Assembly: GCA_963766175.1 (NCBI GenBank)
Contig: CAVXZE010000002.1
Span: 62,001 to 126,000 of the forward strand
Source of the DNA: CAVXZE01 sp963766175
GTDB lineage: Bacteria > Myxococcota_A > UBA9160 > UBA6930
Length of the DNA stretch: 64,000 nt
Reading direction: 5' to 3'
This document shows, piece after piece, positions 44,301-51,183 of the stretch. The stretch's first letter is position 1; each line of letters starts with the position of its first letter. A program made the position numbers and the translations under genes. The notes beneath the pieces are model-generated. The model was given only the letters and a program-made list of their open reading frames with translations, did no database searches and was not told the origin of the DNA.

Positions 44301-46014
44301 TCCGGCTGGCATGGGATTGAAAGAGCGCTTCGACGGACACGCGCACCCGAGAGCGGTCGAAGCTCAGCCAGCTTTCGAGAAGCGCCGGGTCTTCGAAGGT
44401 GATGAGCTCGATCAGTTCTGCGTTGGCCTCCGTCGAATCGCCTCGAAGCTCGAAGGCCGGATCGTCGTCGTGTAGCAGCCGGTTCAGACGCTCGACTGGA
44501 TCGAGAAGCGTGGTCGCGCGCCCCAGTCCTTCGACACGCGAAAGCCGCTCGGCGAGTCGCGAGATCACGTCGAGGGTCTCGGGGCTCTCGAGCGGGACGG
44601 AAGGGGGTAGCTCGATCTCGATCTCCAGGTTGTCCGAACGCTTCAGGGATCGCTCCACGAAGCGAATCCAGCGGATTACCTGACTCCGATCCCCGTACAT
44701 CTCGTATCCGTCGGTATCGACGCGCAGGAAGCCGATCCAGCCGACGGCGCAGACCACGAAGATGAGAGCGGTGGCCGTGAGAATCGGCGCCGTTCGGCGC
44801 TCCGATGTACGCACGATCGCGTCGAGGGCAACCTCCCATCCCCGCGACACGCTCGCCGCGCTCCCTGCCTCTCCGGGGATCAGAAGGAGAAGCACCGGCA
44901 GCAGGGTGAAGGTGAGGATCAGACAGGCGAGCACGCCGAAGGCGGAGATGACGCCGAAGTGGATGAAGGTCTGAAGGTCGCTGGTGGCAAAGGACAAGAA
45001 GGCGCCGGCGGTGGTCGCCGTCGTGATCAGGCACGGCCTGGCGATGTCACGGGTCGCCGCGAGCAGCGCCGCTCGCCGGCCCGACCATCCTCCCGGGCCT
45101 TCCTGGCGCGTCCTTTCCGCGGCGAAGCGGGAGAGCAGGTGGATGGCGTCGCAGACCCCCACGACCAGGATCAAGGGCGCCAGGGTCTGGAGGATGCTGT
45201 CACGCGGCCAGTGGAGCGCGCCCAGAAGCCCAAAGGTCCAGACGAGGGAGATGAAAACCGTCGCGAGCGAGGCCAGCACGCCCTGCCAGGACCGGCACAG
45301 GGCAAAGACGACCAGCGCGATCACGATCGCGGCGATCGGCGTGAGCGCCGCCGAGCTGTGGGCGAGCTCCCTGCCCGCCACGACGAACTCGACTGCGTGC
45401 CCGACCAGGTGGAACTTGAAGCCGGCGGCCTCGAAGGGTGCCAGCGCCTGGCGGATCGCCTCGACGACCTGGACGCTCGTCTCGCTCTCGGAGTCGACGG
45501 GTTGAACGACGATCACGCCGGTTCCGCCGTCCCTGGAGACCAGATTCCCCACCCAGAGCGGATCGTCGAGAGCTCGCTCGGCGAGCAGACGCGCATCGGC
45601 TGCCAGCTCGCCGCGCTCGACGAAGCGCCGCACCCCGAACCCGTCGTCGGTCGGAACCAGGAGTGGCGAGGAGGCGGGACTGCGGACGTCGCGGATCACC
45701 GCCAGCGAGGCGAGGCGACGCGAGACTGTATCTGCCATGCGAAGCGAGGCGGGATCGAAGATCGTCTCGCAGTGTCGGCTTTCGCGGCAGCTCCAGGCGA
45801 TCTGCACGGGAAATCCGCCGCCGAATCGCTCGATGAATCCATCCAGTACCTGGATCGAGGGGTGCTCCTCACCGAGGAGGGGCCGGTAGCCGAATTCCGT
45901 CCGAAGCTTGGGAAGCTGGCACGCAAAAGCCAAGGTGAAGAGCGAGAGCAGGACGAGCACCCAAACCGGGTACCCGAGCGAGGCGTCGGTGAGTCGCGAG
46001 AGCGGAGCGCGCAC
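41335..46014 (-). CDS. RND/MMPL transporter fused to multi-TM-GAF-histidine kinase (1559 aa)
   Basis: One unbroken frame joins two systems. Residues 1-760 are a complete RND/MMPL transporter: TM1 (15-32), a periplasmic domain, a six-TM bundle (222-380) with 'VGVCDAIHL', a second TM/periplasmic part (408-615), and a second bundle (615-765) with the proton-relay motif GIGVDD (675-680). Residues 793-815 are another helix, 826-875 a small extracytoplasmic domain (PDZ-like at best), and 880-1152 about eight helices. A GAF domain follows (about 1170-1320). The kinase core has His1340 in 'ALAHDVGKELDWIRRL', N-box 'NLLDNALRA' (1447-1455), G1 DRGPG (1479-1483) and G2 GCGIG (1505-1509), all intact. The 7TM-GAF-kinase half resembles PrsK-type kinases. 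GTG start, 8 bases after the upstream regulator. The second gene of a four-gene operon. Confidence 0.93.
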   Translation of the reverse strand: MRAPLSRLTDASLGYPVWVLVLLSLFTLAFACQLPKLRTEFGYRPLLGEEHPSIQVLDGFIERFGGGFPVQIAWSCRESRHCETIFDPASLRMADTVSRRLASLAVIRDVRSPASSPLLVPTDDGFGVRRFVERGELAADARLLAERALDDPLWVGNLVSRDGGTGVIVVQPVDSESETSVQVVEAIRQALAPFEAAGFKFHLVGHAVEFVVAGRELAHSSAALTPIAAIVIALVVFALCRSWQGVLASLATVFISLVWTFGLLGALHWPRDSILQTLAPLILVVGVCDAIHLLSRFAAERTRQEGPGGWSGRRAALLAATRDIARPCLITTATTAGAFLSFATSDLQTFIHFGVISAFGVLACLILTFTLLPVLLLLIPGEAGSAASVSRGWEVALDAIVRTSERRTAPILTATALIFVVCAVGWIGFLRVDTDGYEMYGDRSQVIRWIRFVERSLKRSDNLEIEIELPPSVPLESPETLDVISRLAERLSRVEGLGRATTLLDPVERLNRLLHDDDPAFELRGDSTEANAELIELITFEDPALLESWLSFDRSRVRVSVEALFQSHASRKKVLREVRAEMTRSLPADWSASLTGQFAMGYDWVSEVQATQLRSFLSAFAVVLILVAFHVRSLGWSLIAMIPTTLPVVVMLGAMGWMGLSLDVGRAMIAAVIIGIGVDDTVHLLSHFRSRWITGATAPEAIRHAVLFVGRPVITSSLALSVGFLSLMTSSWQTVSSFGFFVGIGVLGALLADLFVFPALVVAVTSRASGRATRGGQRKERGALLRRVVRLGGIFLPILAPLAFGTVLAAIPGRQLLPACRMLANGRIALLAAAGSDCPLQPFDQVRAVERAGSALRVAIAGDPSEVWVEIPVTLTSRGERLAQLASAAVVAVAMMVIPCLLLRRTAVSAAEPFVLFYSAVAGIVFCANCGMHSPWLDRSQLLASIVAPAALAHLILVFRSERGVLRQAPGLSCVPYLGAGLLLPVAWISMEKDAILWPPVSGLLLALTVGLWIVLLTSCAFSLRESDVPIERARARLVLYGTLLLPIGPALVIGDPWSGPSQIAARYLLVSAAFVPLPIGLAVSRYDLFNLGLDARRWAARFLFYSFAALAGILALNVATLWTGQPRWVPGPVRLFAICFAAAALFDGVRWAVLGRLEAVLSPGEERIRSAREEFARRIAELHGEEEVAGLLGDALVRALAPRSACVFLRSESRWRPVYAFGSEAPLDRAVAEGAAALASAGRTLCLASLPRPEGGPASYLAARAVAVVSPLCVRDQSIGLAVLAETRSGRAYTRRDLDFVERAASHAAIALANARLADELVAAERRASTGRISIALAHDVGKELDWIRRLARRLPQRLSDRERVLRDIDTIRELSDELAATVREFVRSAADAVILESGFTSVAGLLDRVIRNVSRIHPGARISQSAEPRVREVLVDRGLGQILANLLDNALRASPPSTPVHVFTTTCARRLRISITDRGPGMSREEIERAFEPGVSTRSNHGGCGIGLAICREIANGLDGRIELQQPASGGTCAVVEVPFRSRRCGAPGRELVSDAS

Positions 46015-46022
46015 GGCGGGGC

Positions 46023-47255
46023 TCAGTACTCCCGGCGCAGTGGAAGCCCGTGCTTTTCGGCGAGGCGGTAGACGGCCGCTCTGCTCCTGCCGAGCCGTTC
46101 GGCAGCCCGGGTGACGTTCCCGCCGGTGCTCCGCAGTGCCTCGATCAGGGTCTGGCGCTCGATCATGCCCTGGCGTTCGCGAATGCGGGCGACACTCTCC
46201 TTGACCTCGGCAAGAATCTCCACCAGTTCGCCGAGTCGGATCTGCTTCGCTGGAGAGAAGGCGATCAGCTTCTCGAGGATGCAGGCGAGCTCGCGCACGT
46301 TGCCCGGCCAGTGCTCCTCCCGGAGGCGCCGCGTGGCCTCCGGCGCCAGGCGAACGCCCGGCCGGCCCAGCGACTGCCCCAGACGCTCGACGAGCGCGCC
46401 GGCCAGGATGGGGATGTCCATGGGGCGCTCGCGAAGCGGCGGAAGAGAAATCTCGAAGCGAAGGAACCAGCGCGCGAGGTCCGGATCGATCCGCCTTTCA
46501 TCCAACGCCATCGCCAACGGACGCGACACCGAGGCGAGGACCCGCAGCTGCAGGGAATGGATGCGCCCCCCTGCCGAGAGCCGCTCGAACCAGTAGCGCT
46601 GGGCATCCAGGGAAAGAAGATCCAGATTGTCCAGATAGATGGTGGCCGACTCGGGAAGCCGTTCGGTCGCGGCCCGACCGTTCGATTCGACCCGCAGGAA
46701 CTCCCCGCCGCGCGTCACGCCGAAGTCGTGCAGGGCGCGAGCGATGGTGTCGCGGCCCGTTCCGGGCTCTCCGTAGATCGCGACGGGCTCTGAAAGTGTG
46801 GCCAGACCCGCGATCCGCTCGCGCACTCTCTGGATGGCGGGGCTCTCGCCCAGGATCCGCTCCGCGATCCGCGACGACAGGTCGGCCGGGGCCGCTGTGT
46901 CGAGCAACCGGGAGGCCAGACCCACCAGCTCCTCTGCCTCCACGTCCGCCGACGCCACGAACTCGTCGGCGCCGCTCTTGAGGGCCGTCACCGCCGCCTC
47001 GATGCTGCCATGCGCGGTGAACACGACCACGGGCACCTCGGAACGGGCACGAATCCGGGTGAGGAGGTCGATCCCGTCGCTGTTCGGCATCACCATGTCG
47101 GTGATCACGAGATCCGGCGTGTGCGCGCGGAATTGGCTCCACCCGTGAGAGCCGTCTTCGGCCTCGATCACCTCGAAGCCGGCGTCCTCCAGCTCGGCGG
47201 CGAGAGCCCGTCGGGAACTCTGCCGGTCGTCCACCACGAGAACGCTACTCCGCAT
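46023..47255 (-). CDS. Response regulator, REC - degenerate AAA - Fis HTH
   Basis: A 410-residue NtrC-like regulator. The receiver (1-118) has acidic pocket Asp9/Asp10, phosphoacceptor Asp53 ('LVITDMVMPN') and Thr80. The conserved lysine after 'GADEFV' is replaced by 'AS'. The AAA region keeps its overall layout and R-finger/'LREEHWPGNVREL' end but is decayed. Walker A reads GEPGTGRD (Arg168 for Lys), Walker B reads IYLDNLD (Asn for Glu), and the GAFTGA loop is deleted between residues 190 and 205. It should not activate sigma-54. A Fis HTH follows ('GGNVTRAAERLGRSRAAVYRLAEKHGL'). ATG 47255 has TTGGAGG upstream. It is the first gene of the operon and the natural phosphoacceptor for the fused kinase. 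Confidence 0.92.
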   Translation of the reverse strand: MRSSVLVVDDRQSSRRALAAELEDAGFEVIEAEDGSHGWSQFRAHTPDLVITDMVMPNSDGIDLLTRIRARSEVPVVVFTAHGSIEAAVTALKSGADEFVASADVEAEELVGLASRLLDTAAPADLSSRIAERILGESPAIQRVRERIAGLATLSEPVAIYGEPGTGRDTIARALHDFGVTRGGEFLRVESNGRAATERLPESATIYLDNLDLLSLDAQRYWFERLSAGGRIHSLQLRVLASVSRPLAMALDERRIDPDLARWFLRFEISLPPLRERPMDIPILAGALVERLGQSLGRPGVRLAPEATRRLREEHWPGNVRELACILEKLIAFSPAKQIRLGELVEILAEVKESVARIRERQGMIERQTLIEALRSTGGNVTRAAERLGRSRAAVYRLAEKHGLPLRREY

Positions 47256-47475
47256 CCGCCTCCAATCCTTCCATCGCTTCCGCGCAGCGTCAGGGCTCCC
47301 CGAGCACCGATTCCACCCCGGCGGGGCGGACCGATGCAACGACCGGCTCGATTGCTGAGGAATTGCTGAAGTTCCCCAGGTTTGGAGGTACGGGAATGTC
47401 CGGAGGCGTCCGCTGCTGAACGGCCTGGACACAGGTCCGCGGTGGTAACCTCGCGCCCCTCACCAGGAGACTCTG

Positions 47476-47550
47476 ATGACACGACTTGCGACGCTCGCCC
47501 TCGCCACCACCCTGCTGCTGGCCGCACTGCTCTCGACCGGCTGCCCCTAG
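47476..47550 (+). CDS. Tiny lipoprotein (24 residues)
   Basis: A 24-residue frame MTRLATLALATTLLLAALL-STGCP starts at ATG 47476 with an AGGAG site six bases upstream and ends in TAG. It is a type II signal peptide: Arg near the N-terminus, a 15-residue hydrophobic core, and lipobox LSTGC. Only Cys-Pro would remain after lipidation and cleavage. It is reminiscent of entericidin-like small lipoproteins but shorter. Lgt is encoded in this window. Expression is unproven; the strong ribosome site and perfect lipobox support a real gene. Confidence 0.55.
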   Translation: MTRLATLALATTLLLAALLSTGCP

Positions 47551-47571
47551 TCACGCTCGGGCCCCGAGCCG

Positions 47572-47601
47572 TTGACAGGCAAGGGGTATGAATATATATT
47601 C
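47572..47601 (+). promoter_or_regulatory. Consensus sigma-70 promoter with palindrome over the -10
   Basis: TTGACA (47572-47577) and TATATT (47595-47600) are separated by exactly 17 bases. The -10 is embedded in the perfect palindrome GAATATATATTC (47590-47601), a likely operator. The next 20 bases are almost pure A/T, in sharp contrast to the GC-rich surroundings. It would drive the gene at 47664. Confidence 0.7.
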
Positions 47602-47663
47602 AATATATAAATTTAATAAGTGGCAACGCGCGCGCGAACCGGAAGACCGGGGAGGAGCAGGCG

Positions 47664-48092
47664 ATGCAATATATTGAACATATGTATCTGAACCCGAGAC
47701 CGAGGCGCGTCCCGCCGGGCGCGAGTCGGGAGACCTGGGAGGAGCAGAAGGTGCTCAACGAAGGGATCGTCAAGCCCGACGTCCGGCAGCTGATGAAGAC
47801 CGAGATGATCCGCGAGATCCACCAGCTCGGAAGCGCTACCCCGCTGCGCTGGCAGCACGCCGTCTTCAAGCGTTGCACGGGCGAGGACTTTACGGATCTG
47901 GACTGGGACCACGAGGACAACAAGGCGGGCGCCTTCCTCTGGACCAAGAGCTTCGATCAGCTGATCGTGGAGCTGGTGGAGGACGGCTTCGTCCAGGAAG
48001 CCCGGGACGAGAACTCGGGAGAGGCCATCCTGGTGCCGGTGGACGTGGACCCCGACATCGACTGGACCAGGTTCGTGTATCCCTCCGAGTAG
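47664..48092 (+). CDS. Hypothetical protein, 142 residues
   Basis: A soluble, acidic 142-residue protein of unknown family. It shows 'MKTEMIREIHQLGSATPLRWQHAVFKRCTGEDF', 'DWDHEDNKAGAFLWTKSFDQLIVELVEDGFV' and 'ILVPVDVDPDIDWTRFVYPSE'. There is no TM segment, signal peptide or metal motif. A GGAGGAG site precedes ATG 47664. The N-terminal codons are unusually AT-rich and contain another palindrome (CAATATATTG). A consensus promoter lies 63 bases upstream. The IS element begins five bases after its stop, so the gene itself appears intact. Confidence 0.75.
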   Translation: MQYIEHMYLNPRPRRVPPGASRETWEEQKVLNEGIVKPDVRQLMKTEMIREIHQLGSATPLRWQHAVFKRCTGEDFTDLDWDHEDNKAGAFLWTKSFDQLIVELVEDGFVQEARDENSGEAILVPVDVDPDIDWTRFVYPSE

Positions 48093-48097
48093 AGATA

Positions 48098-48118
48098 CCT
48101 AGCCCTGATTCGCAATAA
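48098..48118 (+). repeat. Left terminal inverted repeat of the IS element
   Basis: A 21-base end matching the complement of 49597-49617 at 20 positions (G versus T-complement at position 15). Confidence 0.93.
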
Positions 48119-48126
48119 ATCTGAGG

Positions 48127-49503
48127 CTACGCGGCCTCGGGCAGAGCGTCCAGGATTTGTTGGATTCTCACCTGGGTGTCTTCAGCGGCAGCGATCCGCA
48201 GCTCGGCACGTCCCTCGGGTCGCGCGAGCTTTGCGGGCAGGTTGAGGACTTCGTATCGGAAGGTACGCAGCGACTCGAGGACCCACCGGTAGGTTCGCTT
48301 GCGACCGTTCTTTCGTTCCGCGGCGGTGGTCGTGATCTGGAACTGGCGGAAGACGTTGTGGGTGAGCGCGCTGATCAGCTGCCAGGTGCTGTTCGCGTCC
48401 CAGTCGTGGGTCGGGATCGTGTCGAAGGCCAGGTGCTGCTTCAGCTCACCCAGCGTCTTCTCGTGACCCCCGCGACCGGCCATGAAGTCCCAGAGCGCTC
48501 GCAGACCGATCCGTTTGTTGGTCGCCACGGACGAGTACTCGTAGTGTCCATCGTTCGGATCGAACAGGTCGAGCTGGAAGTTCTTCCGGGTCCGGTGCGA
48601 GACGTGCTTGCGATACACCGCGACCCGCAGGGTGAGATCCCACTTCGGGATGCGGAGCTGGGTAAAGAACGCCTGCAGATCCGGGCGAATCCGCTTCCAG
48701 CGCCGACGCTTGCCGATCAGGGTGCGGGTTTCGAGCCAGTCCCACAGCGGCGCCTTGATCGCGTACTCGATGCCCGAGGTCTCCAGGTACTCGAGGAGGT
48801 CCCGTCGGAAGAAGGCCCCATCGAAGCGGGCTTCGAGGTGCCGCGGCGCCAGCTCCCGTCGCACGTCCTCGACCAGGAACTCCAGCGTCTCGAGCGCCTT
48901 CTCCGAGTCGTGGACATTGCCCTCACGGTTGACCACGGCCAGGAGCTGACCCGTCTGCGCCAGATGGGCGGTCAGCGGGTAGTACGACTTGTCCTTCGGG
49001 TGATGGGGATTGAAGCCCCGCGCCGCGCCTTCGCGACAGAGTCCCGTGCGTAGCACGGTCCCATCGAGATCGATCGTGACACGGGACAGACCGGCCTCCC
49101 GGGCGGTGTCGTACGCGACCTCGCGAAGCAGCCCACCGAGCTCGTCGCGGACCGCTCGGGTCGTCTCCTTCAGCGTGTTCGACACCGTGCGATCCGTGGG
49201 AAGTCGCTGCAGACGGGCAAAGCGAAGGAACAGCGGATCTCGCTCCAGGACCCGCAGATGCCGCAAACGCGTCCCGCCGAGCAGCAGCATGCCCATCAAC
49301 GCCAGCGTGATGCGAAACGATCCATAGTCACCATCGAACTGACGGATGGAAAAGACCTTCTTGAGCCGCTCCGCAAACCCCGAGCGATCGACGAAACGCC
49401 GGAACAGCTCGATCCCCCCGTACGCGCTCAGCTTCTCGTCACTGAAAACGATCGGAAGATCGCCCTTGACACGGCCTCGAATCGAGCCTTTCCTTATTCT
49501 CAC
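48127..49503 (-). CDS. IS1380-family transposase
   Basis: A 458-residue DDE transposase of the IS4 superclass, IS1380 family. It shows 'GGIELFRRFVDRSGF' near the N-terminus, 'LMGMLLLGGTRLRHLRVLERDPLFLRFARLQRLPTDRTVSNTL', the first catalytic Asp in 'VTIDLDGTVL', 'KDKSYYPLTAHLAQTGQLLAV', 'LEARFDGAFFRRDLLEYLE' with the second Asp, and 'TLGELKQHLAFDTIPTHDWDANSTWQLISALTHNV' with the catalytic Glu. The frame is intact, so the element may be active. It starts 95 bases inside the right inverted repeat. Confidence 0.95.
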   Translation of the reverse strand: MRIRKGSIRGRVKGDLPIVFSDEKLSAYGGIELFRRFVDRSGFAERLKKVFSIRQFDGDYGSFRITLALMGMLLLGGTRLRHLRVLERDPLFLRFARLQRLPTDRTVSNTLKETTRAVRDELGGLLREVAYDTAREAGLSRVTIDLDGTVLRTGLCREGAARGFNPHHPKDKSYYPLTAHLAQTGQLLAVVNREGNVHDSEKALETLEFLVEDVRRELAPRHLEARFDGAFFRRDLLEYLETSGIEYAIKAPLWDWLETRTLIGKRRRWKRIRPDLQAFFTQLRIPKWDLTLRVAVYRKHVSHRTRKNFQLDLFDPNDGHYEYSSVATNKRIGLRALWDFMAGRGGHEKTLGELKQHLAFDTIPTHDWDANSTWQLISALTHNVFRQFQITTTAAERKNGRKRTYRWVLESLRTFRYEVLNLPAKLARPEGRAELRIAAAEDTQVRIQQILDALPEAA

Positions 49504-49596
49504 GAATGTGGCCCTTTCGGTAGCGGAAGTTTGGTGGCTCTTTCTTCCATACCACCGACGGGGCCACTTTCAATTCGGGCGTTTCACCACGCTTCG

Positions 49597-49617
49597 TTAT
49601 TGAGAATCAGGGCTAGG
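49597..49617 (-). repeat. Right terminal inverted repeat of the IS element
   Basis: A 21-base end, complement to the left repeat with one mismatch. Its outermost bases provide the TAG stop of the neighbouring GGDEF gene. Confidence 0.93.
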
Positions 49618-50917
49618 TGTCCTCTTTCTCTTCGTCGATCAAGAGGAGTTCGCCCGGGCTCGAGAGGGGATCGTCGGAGCCGCCCAGGGCGAGGTCGGGC
49701 GGTGAGTACGCGAAGACCCGGTTGCGGCCGGCCCGCTTGGCCTGGTAGAGGGCCTCGTCCGCACATCTGATGAGCCCCTCCAGGCCGTCGCCATCGTTCG
49801 GCCAGGTCGCGACGCCGCCGCTCACGGTGAGGTTCCCCCCGGGCTGGTTCTCCTGTAGCGGGAAATCCTGCTTCTCGATCAGCTCCCGAATCCGCTCGGC
49901 GGCCTGCAACGCCTGCTGCTTGCCCGTGTCGGGCATGGCCAGCAGGAATTCCTCGCCCCCGTAGCGTCCCAGGAGCTCGCCGCCCCGGATGTTGCCGTTC
50001 AAGAAACCGCTGAGCGACTTGAGGAGCTCGTCTCCGGGGAGATGACCGTTGGTGTCGTTGTATTCCTTGAAGTGATCGATGTCGAAGAGGAAGATCGAGA
50101 GCATGGGCGGTGCGCCCTCATCGGAGCTGATCAGGTCGCGGATATCCTTCAGGATGTGGGTCTTGTTGAGCAGCCCCGTCAGGCCATCGGTCTTGGCGAG
50201 GAGCTCCTGCTGCTTGAGGACCGCTGCGCTGGTGATGGTCACCGAGGTGATCAGCGCGATGGTGCGGCCGAACTCGCGGGTGTAGGGAAGACGACGTTCG
50301 GTGGGGCCGATCAGGATCACCCCGATGGTCTTCGCACCGTTCAGAATCGGAAGGCAGAGCGAGAAGCCCTTGACCGGAAGCCCCGTCGAGAGGTTGCGAG
50401 CCCGGACGATCCCGCCCTCGTACTGGGCATCCTCGGGAGTGAAGGGGAGCTGCTTGACGGCGGTCCACCCCACGATCCCTTCGCCCCACTTGACGCGGTG
50501 GCCAACTCCGAACTCGCTCTCCCCGCGGCAAGCCACACCGATCAGCTCGCCCTTGGCTATTCGATAGAAGACCGAGTAGCTCGGGTCGAAGATCTCCTGA
50601 ACCAGAGCGAGCGCACGCTCTGGGATCTGGCGCAGGTCCCGGGTGACCGCCAGGCGCTGCGCGATCTCCGGCATCTCCACCAGCGAACGCTCCAGGCGCC
50701 GGATGGTCTGCTCCGCGGTCTCGTTTCGCTTCGAGAGGTCTTCGACGGTTTGCCGCTGATCTTCGGCGCTGGACTCGAGCCGCATCACGGCGTCCGATAG
50801 CTGCCGAATGCGCGCTCTCTTGGAGGCCGCGTAGAGGTGGCAGGCCAGAGCGCAGCCGAACAGGATGGGGGTGGCGCAGGCCGCGATCTCATAGAGGGAA
50901 TGCCAGGTCGGATCCAT
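49613..50917 (-). CDS. GAF-GGDEF diguanylate cyclase, 3' end set by the IS element
   Basis: A 434-residue membrane-anchored diguanylate cyclase making c-di-GMP. It has an N-terminal TM helix ('IAACATPILFGCALACHLYA'), a coiled coil (35-85), a GAF domain (about 95-235) and a GGDEF domain. The latter has 'DGLTGLLNKTH', 'LFDIDHFKEYNDTNGHLPGDELLK' and GGEEF at 320-324. The inhibitory I-site position is RGGE rather than RxxD, so product inhibition may be weak. After 'GRNRVFAYSPP' comes a 30-residue acidic tail. The final Thr codon straddles the IS border and the TAG lies inside the IS inverted repeat, so the original protein may have been longer. The enzymatic domains are complete. Confidence 0.9.
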   Translation of the reverse strand: MDPTWHSLYEIAACATPILFGCALACHLYAASKRARIRQLSDAVMRLESSAEDQRQTVEDLSKRNETAEQTIRRLERSLVEMPEIAQRLAVTRDLRQIPERALALVQEIFDPSYSVFYRIAKGELIGVACRGESEFGVGHRVKWGEGIVGWTAVKQLPFTPEDAQYEGGIVRARNLSTGLPVKGFSLCLPILNGAKTIGVILIGPTERRLPYTREFGRTIALITSVTITSAAVLKQQELLAKTDGLTGLLNKTHILKDIRDLISSDEGAPPMLSIFLFDIDHFKEYNDTNGHLPGDELLKSLSGFLNGNIRGGELLGRYGGEEFLLAMPDTGKQQALQAAERIRELIEKQDFPLQENQPGGNLTVSGGVATWPNDGDGLEGLIRCADEALYQAKRAGRNRVFAYSPPDLALGGSDDPLSSPGELLLIDEEKEDT

Positions 50918-51183
50918 CGGTCACGGTCCTGGCGAGCTGTCTGCGGAGTCGAGAACGCAGCTGGGCACGACCGTGTATCGGCCGCATCCGGGACCAGCTT
51001 GACCGGATCCCCGGGTAGAGCGGACCGGCGACTGGAATCGACCACTCCGCGTCGACATGGGGGTAAGCCGCACCGGGAAGGGTCGATGCCTCTATCAAGC
51101 GGAGGGCCCTCCATGCCGATCCAGCGGGCAGCGGTACTCAATCGCGAAATCTGGCCCGGACCACGGCGGGGGCGAGAGATCGG

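Larger units (their letters stand above)
48098..49617. mobile_element. Complete IS1380-type insertion sequence
   Basis: The element is 1520 bases long, bounded by 21-bp terminal inverted repeats at 48098-48118 and 49597-49617. They read CCTAGCCCTGATTC inward and differ at only one position. It contains one transposase gene covering most of its length. No clear target-site duplication flanks it (GATA on the left, TGTC on the right). It lies between a hypothetical gene and a GGDEF gene. Confidence 0.93.

Noticed and set aside
47256..47475. Possible sigma-54 promoter (-24/-12) upstream of the regulator/kinase operon
   Set aside because: TGGGGAAC...GCA on the minus strand has the wrong GG-to-GC spacing and lacks TTGC; no convincing site was found.
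48098..49617. Target-site duplication at the IS ends
   Set aside because: Flanking bases (GATA and TGTC) do not match, and shifting the boundary by one base does not create a duplication.
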